A stretch of 10,528 nucleotides of DNA from Bacteroidales bacterium (GTDB lineage: Bacteria; Bacteroidota; Bacteroidia; Bacteroidales; VadinHA17), in NCBI GenBank assembly GCA_015486475.1, contig WFRO01000120.1, positions 1 to 10,528 on the forward strand, given 5' to 3'. The position numbers and the translations under genes were made by a program. A model generated the notes under the pieces. It made no database searches, was not told the origin of the DNA, and was given only the letters and a program-made list of their open reading frames with translations. Below are positions 4,882 to 10,528 of the stretch, piece after piece (the stretch's first letter is position 1; the number at the start of each line of letters is the position of its first letter).

Positions 4882-5496
4882 ATGCTTATCAAGATGTATT
4901 CCCAGTCCCCCAGTCAGAAGCATCTCCGGCGTATTGTCACGATCCTGGAGGAGGGCGGGCTGGTCGTTTATCCCACCGATACGGTCTATGCCATCGGCTG
5001 CAGTCTGGACAAGCCCAAAGCGCTGGAGAAACTGGCTTTTCTGAAAGGGGCTGATCCCAAAAAACCCGAGCTCTCTTTCATCTTTTCCGATCTGAGCCAG
5101 ATCTCGGCTTTCACGCCACCGCTGGACAAGACCATTTTCAAGCTCCTGAAGCATAACCTTCCCGGTCCTTTCACCTTTATCCTGCCGGCCAACAGCCGGG
5201 TGCCCAAACTGTTCAAGGGCCGGAAAAAGACCATTGGCATACGCATCCCCGACTGTACCATCACACGCGAGCTGGTCAGGATGCTGGGACATCCCCTGCT
5301 CTCCAGCTCCATCCACGATGAGGATGAGGTGATCGATTACACCACCGACCCGGAGCTGATCCATGAGAAATTCAAAGGCATTGCCGACGTGGTCATCGAC
5401 GCCGGTTACGGCAATAATGTAGCCTCCACCATCGTCGATTGTACGGGTGACGAGCCGGTGATCGTCCGGCAGGGGATCGGAGAGCTGGCTCTTTAG
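4882..5496 (+). CDS. YrdC/Sua5/YciO-family protein (threonylcarbamoyl-AMP synthase-like, YciO-type)
   Basis: 204 residues forming a single YrdC domain without the Sua5 C-terminal extension. Family members make threonylcarbamoyl-AMP from threonine, bicarbonate and ATP for the t6A37 modification of ANN-decoding tRNAs. Seen: GGLVVYPTDTVYAIGC (25-40), FLKGADPKKPELSFI (53-67), LPGPFTFILPA (93-103), KKTIGIRIPD (115-124) and ASTIVDCTGDEPVIVRQG (181-198). The order and wording track E. coli YciO rather than TsaC: the K-x-R motif reads K55-G-A, and the S-x-N motif reads SSSIHDED (141-148) without the Asn. TC-AMP synthase activity is therefore not assured. The first ATG is chosen because the family begins a few residues before the first helix; Met5 is an alternative. 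It is the only protein gene on the plus strand and converges on the GH3 gene with 30 bp between stops. Confidence 0.85.
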   Translation: MLIKMYSQSPSQKHLRRIVTILEEGGLVVYPTDTVYAIGCSLDKPKALEKLAFLKGADPKKPELSFIFSDLSQISAFTPPLDKTIFKLLKHNLPGPFTFILPANSRVPKLFKGRKKTIGIRIPDCTITRELVRMLGHPLLSSSIHDEDEVIDYTTDPELIHEKFKGIADVVIDAGYGNNVASTIVDCTGDEPVIVRQGIGELAL

Positions 5497-5526
5497 TCCG
5501 TCACAGACTTATTCGCCAGCACATCA

Positions 5527-7983
5527 TCATTGTTTTTCAAAAAGGGCGTTGGCTTTTGCATGTTTATCAACTAACACAAAAGAACCGGTAAGCCTTATAT
5601 CTTCCGACGAGCTGCCGATCGCAACATTGAACCTCCCGGGCTCAACGACAAATTTCATATCGCGGTTGTAAAGTGCGAGATCGTCCGGGTTAATGGTAAA
5701 AGTAACTTCTTTTTCTTCTCCGGGTTCGAGTGTTATCCTGTCGAAACCACGAAGCATTTTTTCGTAACGGGTCACACTGGCCACTTCATCATTGATATAA
5801 AGCTGAGGCACCTCATCTCCTTTTATTGTTCCTGTATTTTTTAAGGTAAAACTCACCTGAACCGATGCTTGCAGTCCACCTTCCGTTGGCGATATTTTAA
5901 GGTTTGAGTACTCGAATGTGGTGTAGCTTAACCCATAACCAAAAGGGTAGAGCGCGCCGTTAATTCTGGAGTTGCCATGTCCGTTAGGATCCACATAACT
6001 TTGCTGACCGGCTTGTGATCCCGGTTTAAACGGAAAATTAAAGGGGATCTCTCCTACAGTTTTAGGAGTAGTAACAGGCATTTTCCCGCCGGGATTATAC
6101 TTGCCGAAAAGGACATCAGCAATTGCAGTTCCCCCGTGAAGGCCGGGGAACCATGCTTCGAGGATAGACGTAATGTTTGCATTGGCCCAGTTTATTGTTA
6201 ATGGCTGGCCATTGATCAGTACCAGCACTAACGGTTTGCCTGTCTCTTTTAGTTTCATTAAGAATGTACGTTGAGAACCCGGTAGATCCAAGCTTGTTCT
6301 CGATCGCGACTCACCTACAATACGGTCATTCTCCCCGAGAAAGGCAATGATAAGGTCGGAGTTTTGAGCTTTTTGTACTGCCTCATTCATCATCTCCTGC
6401 TCCTCTTTCCCCGGCTCAACAGGCATTAACTCTGACTCAGGCCATATATTTTTGTCATAATATTTGCATCCTTGCGCATACTGCACTTTTGCTTTGTCGC
6501 CAACCTCTGCAACAATTCCTTCATATCCCGATATAACATCAATGTGGTTAGGACCGTACCGGCTTTCGGATGATTGTTCCTCTTTGGCAGCAGGACCGCA
6601 CACAAGGATGTTATTATATTTTGAGATATCAAGCGGTAATAGGCCGTTTTCGTTTTTCAATAAAACAATTGATTCCCTAGATGCCTGCAAAGCTATCTCA
6701 TTGTTTTCTTTTGTATTGACCCGTTTATCGGCAACTTTTTCGTCATGATAGGGCTCATCGAACAATCCTTCCCAAAATTTCACCCTCAGGACATCCCTCA
6801 CCCTGTCATCGATGGTGGCCATCGAAATGGATCCCTCCTTTATCAGTTCCCGCAGCGGTTCAACATAACTTTCAGGCGTTTCAAATGTTGTCCTTACATT
6901 AAGTCCGGCTTCCACTGCCTGGCGTACCGCCTCTTTGTATGTTCCTGCTACATGGTGCTTCTTATAAAGATATTCTACAGCATATGAATCTGAAACTACA
7001 TATCCTTTAAAATGCAGCTTGTCTCTCAATATATCAGTTAAGTAATATTTACTTCCTGATACAGGAATACCATTATAATCATTGTAACTGCTCATAATGC
7101 CCATTGCACCGCCTTCCATAATTCCTCGTTTGAAAGGGTAGAGATAAAGGTCCCATGCTTCACGTTCGGTTACATGTGGGTCGGTGCGGGCTTTGCCATC
7201 CCTTCCGCCTTTGGGCACAGAATAGAGGAAATAATGTTTAAGTGTGCTTACCACTCTGTTTTCTTGTATTCCTTTGATCTGTTGTATCCCAAGTTCTGCG
7301 ATCAGATACGGATCTTCGCCGTAAGTTTCTACTATACGTCCCCAACGCTGATCCCTGGCCACATCCATCAGGGGGGAGTAAACATTGTTGTATCCAAGAG
7401 CACGGGCCTCGCTTCCTGTGATGTGCCCTATTTTATGAACCAGCTTTCTGTCCCAGGTGGTTGCAATACCTATTTGTGCAGGGAAACAAGTAGCTTTTGT
7501 ATGGTTCAGGCCCCTTATACCTTCATTGGTAAACTCAACGGGAATTCCCAGGCGGGTTTCTTCCACAAAAAATTTCTGTACCTGGTTAAGCGCCCATACA
7601 TGTTTTGAATAGGGATACATGTAATCGGACTCGACCACCCCATTACAATGCTCATCGATATTTGCCAATCCATCTTTCCAGATCGCATTTTTCCACTCAG
7701 GAGTGGGCAACTGATCTTTTGCAACCCGGTGGTACCCGTATAGGGTAACCATTTGCATGGTTTTCTCCTCCATAGTCATTTGCGACAGAAGGTCTTCTAC
7801 CCGGGCTTCGATATCCTGTTGCGGATCTTCGTAGATATCTTTTTTTCCGTTCTTGTTAAAGTCTATCCATCCGTCATGGTAGATCGAATATTTCTCTTTC
7901 TTTGGAAATGTTCTAACCGCATTTGTGTTTTCGGCATGAAAGGACAGTAAAAAGATCATTGAAAAAATAACAAATGGTTTCAT
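5527..7983 (-). CDS. Secreted GH3 beta-glycosidase (BglX-like)
   Basis: 818 residues, exported through a signal peptide (about 1-22). It probably cleaves beta-linked glucose or xylose residues from oligosaccharides in the periplasm. Order of parts: an EF-hand-like loop DFNKNGKKDIYED (41-53, ligand pattern D41, N43, N45, D49, E52); the GH3 N-terminal barrel (about 60-400) with LKHY (K249, H250) and the nucleophile motif GYVVSDSYAVEYL, D332; the C-terminal alpha/beta sandwich with VGESRSRTSLDLPG, E558 as likely acid/base; and a fibronectin III-like domain (about 690-805) with DEVPQLYIND and RGFDRITLEPGE. Length and domain order are complete for three-domain GH3. The leader before the ATG is A+T-rich with no SD. 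The upstream nucleoside-hydrolase fusion gene ends 78 nt before it, so co-transcription is likely. Base composition is visibly more A+T-rich than the heptose operon. Substrate specificity cannot be read from sequence. Confidence 0.93.
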   Translation of the reverse strand: MKPFVIFSMIFLLSFHAENTNAVRTFPKKEKYSIYHDGWIDFNKNGKKDIYEDPQQDIEARVEDLLSQMTMEEKTMQMVTLYGYHRVAKDQLPTPEWKNAIWKDGLANIDEHCNGVVESDYMYPYSKHVWALNQVQKFFVEETRLGIPVEFTNEGIRGLNHTKATCFPAQIGIATTWDRKLVHKIGHITGSEARALGYNNVYSPLMDVARDQRWGRIVETYGEDPYLIAELGIQQIKGIQENRVVSTLKHYFLYSVPKGGRDGKARTDPHVTEREAWDLYLYPFKRGIMEGGAMGIMSSYNDYNGIPVSGSKYYLTDILRDKLHFKGYVVSDSYAVEYLYKKHHVAGTYKEAVRQAVEAGLNVRTTFETPESYVEPLRELIKEGSISMATIDDRVRDVLRVKFWEGLFDEPYHDEKVADKRVNTKENNEIALQASRESIVLLKNENGLLPLDISKYNNILVCGPAAKEEQSSESRYGPNHIDVISGYEGIVAEVGDKAKVQYAQGCKYYDKNIWPESELMPVEPGKEEQEMMNEAVQKAQNSDLIIAFLGENDRIVGESRSRTSLDLPGSQRTFLMKLKETGKPLVLVLINGQPLTINWANANITSILEAWFPGLHGGTAIADVLFGKYNPGGKMPVTTPKTVGEIPFNFPFKPGSQAGQQSYVDPNGHGNSRINGALYPFGYGLSYTTFEYSNLKISPTEGGLQASVQVSFTLKNTGTIKGDEVPQLYINDEVASVTRYEKMLRGFDRITLEPGEEKEVTFTINPDDLALYNRDMKFVVEPGRFNVAIGSSSEDIRLTGSFVLVDKHAKANALFEKQ

Positions 7984-8061
7984 GACAATAATTTATTTAT
8001 TGGTTGATCAAATTCAAGTTTAATGACAGGGATCGTATTGCACAAGCCGTTTTCGGGAACT

Positions 8062-10528
8062 TCATTGATCCATAAAAAAGACTTTTTTTCGGGCCCTGTA
8101 TTCTTCACCATTAAATAGTGTGAAATCAGTTAGCTTTTTGTCGAGGATCTTAGATTCATTCTCTTGCTGTGGAGCTTGCATCATTAACGTTTCAATTTCT
8201 TCAGCCAACTTGGAAGCATTTTCCGAGTATGGTTCTTTCAAACTATAAACGACCCGGCGTAACGGTTCGTCATGATCGTCTCTCCATTCACATAAACCGT
8301 TATCCCAAATGTAAAAATACCCTGATGTTTTATTGAGCATATATTTATTTTCAAATCCTCTTACTGCCACAAATACCCCTATCTGATCGGCACTATGATG
8401 TTCCGGGTTTATATAATCCCAGTCGACTGAAGAGTGAAATTCTTTGTAAGCGTATGCTATCGGATTTTTGTCCGTGTCACATTCCTCCATCAGCTTAGCA
8501 CCTGTTTGAACATCCCAGAACCATTTTTCTCCGGAAACATAAGTCAGCATCGTAGGCCAATGTTCATTTACATATTGCACTGCTTTACCGTCCGGCTCAA
8601 AATTACCGTTCCCCTGGTATGAAAGGTCGCTTGGATACTTTCCTCCTGTACTAACCAATTCTATGACTTTTTTGTTTACCAGATCTTTGCCATCCAATTT
8701 GCTGATCGGGTCCCCCGAGGTTCTTAAAAGGTCAGCTAAATTTGTAAAATAACCTATTGAAATAATAGTAACACTATTATCTGGCTCGCCTGCAAGAATT
8801 TGGCGATAGAGCAGTTTAGCATCGGGTGCGTTTATACCGGAACCTATATCCTGAGGAAAATTTTTGGCAACTTTACCCGTGTAATGAGAATCGCGACAGA
8901 CACCATTTCCCTTTTTAACACCTATTGGTATGTCCGGTCTGCCATAATAGGTATTAATTGCATCGACACATGCTGCTGAGTATGGACAGGTGGAGGAAAT
9001 CATTACTGCAAGGATCTCAACTTCGCCATTGCTCATCATTGCATGCAGCATGGCAAGCGCACCAACATCATCCACATCAGAGTCTATATCGGTATCTAAT
9101 ATAACTTTAACCGGACTAGTAGTTTTGGAACGTACAAGTTCTGAAGCTGATGGTTTGATATTTACTATAACTCTTGCATACCGGGTAAGGGGATGTCCTT
9201 TGCCGTTATCCTGAACTTCAAGAATAACGTGGATCGTTTTCCCGGGATCATCGGGACAAATAAATGAGGCTTCCGGAGTTTCTGCACTGTTAATTGTTAT
9301 TGTTGACATGGAAGTTCCTGCTTCTTTATATTGCCACCAATGATATTTTAAACTATCTCCGTCAGGATCTGAAGCTTCACATGAAAGTCGTATCTGCTCT
9401 CCAGGTATGGCTTCGATGTCCGGAGCTGAAGTGAGGTAAACTACAGGAGGATGGTTTGCTTCGGCATAACTTTTTACGCACCACGATGCCCGCACAGCCA
9501 ACTCATTCTGAATGTCATCATTCCAACGGGCTCCCGAATAGTGCATTTTCTGATACCAGTTGCGGGTAATTGTGTCTCCGGAATAAGCATCGGCAACATA
9601 ATGGGGTTTTAGATCTTTCTCATCCCAGTTCACAAACCGGTTATCATTGTTTACGGTTCTTGAAAAACGGGATCCCCAGCCCCCGTAAGAAGGGTCTTCA
9701 GTACTCCGGAGCCCATAATAATCTCCTAAAATATGGAGCATTGCCGGAGCATCGCCATCGCAGTCTCCCGTCTCGTAATATTTAAAATCATCACATAAAG
9801 GGCCGTTTCCTTTGTTATAATTATTCTCCACCCATTCCTTAGTTGAGTATTGCACATTATTGAACCAATACCTTGCATCTCCCCAGTAATTCATATAATT
9901 GTACGTCTCACAGGTAAGCATCTGAGGCAATGGCTGATAATGTGAATTGATATAATCCATACAAGGTTGTTCTTTTTGGTAGGTATCCTCAGTCCCTTCC
10001 TGTCGTCCTACAAAATAGATCCTTAGTTTTTTTGCAACATACGCTTTCTCTTCAGGATAGTGATCATTTATGTAGCGAAGGGCTGCTGTTACTGTGGCCG
10101 GGCCACCCCAGCAGGTAACCCACACCGGTTCATCATTTGAATGATCGAGAAGGACATCTTTGATATGAAGAGATCCGGGCGTATCGGTTATGTAATCATT
10201 GGGGATCTCATTTCCCGGCATTGTGATGCTTCTAAGGTATTCGGGGGAAGGATATGAAGGGTCGTGCTTTATTAAATTCGGATATACTTTCTCATAAAGA
10301 TCAATATGGCGAAAGACCTTCCTGATCACTCCTGTATCCGACCACGGTGAAGCGCTGGAATGTATTCCGAGGATCTTTTGATCATTCGAGAACAGGAGAA
10401 GTCTTATTAAAGTGTTTTCATCATCTCTCACAAGATCGGAAGTATGAATGACCCTTATTTTGTGTGAGTGAGGGTATGCCTTTGTCTGTTTTTTGTCTTG
10501 AGAACAACTAACCGGCAGTAATGTCAGT
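8062..10528 (-). CDS. Lipoprotein-like fusion of a DUF1593 (Sde182-type) module and an inosine/uridine nucleoside hydrolase, 5' end cut by right edge
   Basis: 821 codons are visible and the frame is open to the window edge. The GTG at 10431 encodes an internal Val, because the upstream codons read ...KIRVIHTSDL, the first strand and acidic motif of the DUF1593 fold. Further upstream, LTLLPVSCSQDKK looks like a lipoprotein signal end with Cys. Numbering from that Val: DUF1593 nucleoside-hydrolase-like module to about 315, with WVTCWGGPATV (104-114), GDCDGDAPAML (222-232) and PSYGGWGSRF (247-256); Ig-like sandwich 325-426 (ASDPDGDSLKYHWW); and an inosine/uridine nucleoside hydrolase domain from 441, with DTDIDSDVDD (446-455) and HHSADQIGVF (678-687), D682 as the fourth calcium ligand. 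The second domain should cleave N-glycosidic bonds of ribonucleosides; the first module's activity is unknown. The GH3 gene follows 78 nt downstream. Confidence 0.88.
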   Translation of the reverse strand, partial: LTLLPVSCSQDKKQTKAYPHSHKIRVIHTSDLVRDDENTLIRLLLFSNDQKILGIHSSASPWSDTGVIRKVFRHIDLYEKVYPNLIKHDPSYPSPEYLRSITMPGNEIPNDYITDTPGSLHIKDVLLDHSNDEPVWVTCWGGPATVTAALRYINDHYPEEKAYVAKKLRIYFVGRQEGTEDTYQKEQPCMDYINSHYQPLPQMLTCETYNYMNYWGDARYWFNNVQYSTKEWVENNYNKGNGPLCDDFKYYETGDCDGDAPAMLHILGDYYGLRSTEDPSYGGWGSRFSRTVNNDNRFVNWDEKDLKPHYVADAYSGDTITRNWYQKMHYSGARWNDDIQNELAVRASWCVKSYAEANHPPVVYLTSAPDIEAIPGEQIRLSCEASDPDGDSLKYHWWQYKEAGTSMSTITINSAETPEASFICPDDPGKTIHVILEVQDNGKGHPLTRYARVIVNIKPSASELVRSKTTSPVKVILDTDIDSDVDDVGALAMLHAMMSNGEVEILAVMISSTCPYSAACVDAINTYYGRPDIPIGVKKGNGVCRDSHYTGKVAKNFPQDIGSGINAPDAKLLYRQILAGEPDNSVTIISIGYFTNLADLLRTSGDPISKLDGKDLVNKKVIELVSTGGKYPSDLSYQGNGNFEPDGKAVQYVNEHWPTMLTYVSGEKWFWDVQTGAKLMEECDTDKNPIAYAYKEFHSSVDWDYINPEHHSADQIGVFVAVRGFENKYMLNKTSGYFYIWDNGLCEWRDDHDEPLRRVVYSLKEPYSENASKLAEEIETLMMQAPQQENESKILDKKLTDFTLFNGEEYRARKKVFFMDQ

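Noticed and set aside
4855..5364. Minus-strand open frame of 169 codons opposite the YciO-like gene
   Set aside because: It has no family resemblance and overlaps a clear YrdC-domain gene on the plus strand.
5497..5526. Bidirectional terminator between the convergent YciO-like and GH3 genes
   Set aside because: The 30-bp gap has no inverted repeat and no T-run.
7984..8061. Separate promoter for the GH3 gene
   Set aside because: The minus strand contains TTTG and TGAATTTG, but no proper TAnnTTTG box with a -33 element; co-transcription with the upstream gene is simpler.

Overview
The window looks like a chromosomal segment of a Bacteroidota bacterium, probably in or near the Bacteroidales/Marinilabiliales. 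The reasons are: TAnnTTTG-type -7 promoter elements, starts that mostly lack Shine-Dalgarno sequences, a DUF4199 membrane protein next to a DPM1-like glycosyltransferase, a short SRP RNA, and gaps filled with short degenerate tandem repeats.

Left part (1-4471), all on the minus strand. Read in transcription order, a tightly packed operon holds a DUF4199 membrane protein, a membrane-anchored GT2 glycosyltransferase, hddA (heptose 7-phosphate kinase), hddC (heptose 1-phosphate guanylyltransferase) and gmhB (heptose bisphosphate phosphatase). The last three are the kinase, nucleotidyltransferase and phosphatase of GDP-D-glycero-alpha-D-manno-heptose synthesis; only the isomerase gmhA is missing from the window. 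The spacings are 7 nt, a 4-nt overlap, 18 nt and a 32-nt overlap. After a 364-bp repeat-rich gap comes the start of a GT4 glycosyltransferase that runs off the left edge. Together these suggest heptose supply for a surface glycan (capsule, O-antigen or glycoprotein).

Middle (4472-4881). A divergent promoter region drives the operon leftwards and the 4.5S-type SRP RNA (ffs) rightwards. The SRP RNA is followed by tandem heptamers and octamers, then by a plus-strand YrdC/Sua5/YciO-family gene (4882-5496).

Right part (5527-10528), minus strand and visibly richer in A+T. A large secreted protein, cut by the right edge, joins a DUF1593 (Sde182-type) nucleoside-hydrolase-like module, an Ig-like sandwich and a complete inosine/uridine nucleoside hydrolase domain. 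Its open frame continues to the window edge through a lipoprotein-like N-terminus, so the GTG at 10431 is an internal Val codon and not the start. It is followed after 78 nt by a secreted GH3 beta-glycosidase. The pair looks like a small periplasmic or surface glycoside-degradation unit.

The most unusual signals are the two-module nucleoside-hydrolase-like fusion, and a three-copy 22-bp repeat at 261-326. Each copy of that repeat encodes, on the minus strand, a GAA-triloop mini-hairpin with tandem G.A mismatches, and the stem differences between copies are all compensatory. Repeat arrays also reach into the 3' end of gmhB, and a palindrome lies in the extended 3' end of hddA.
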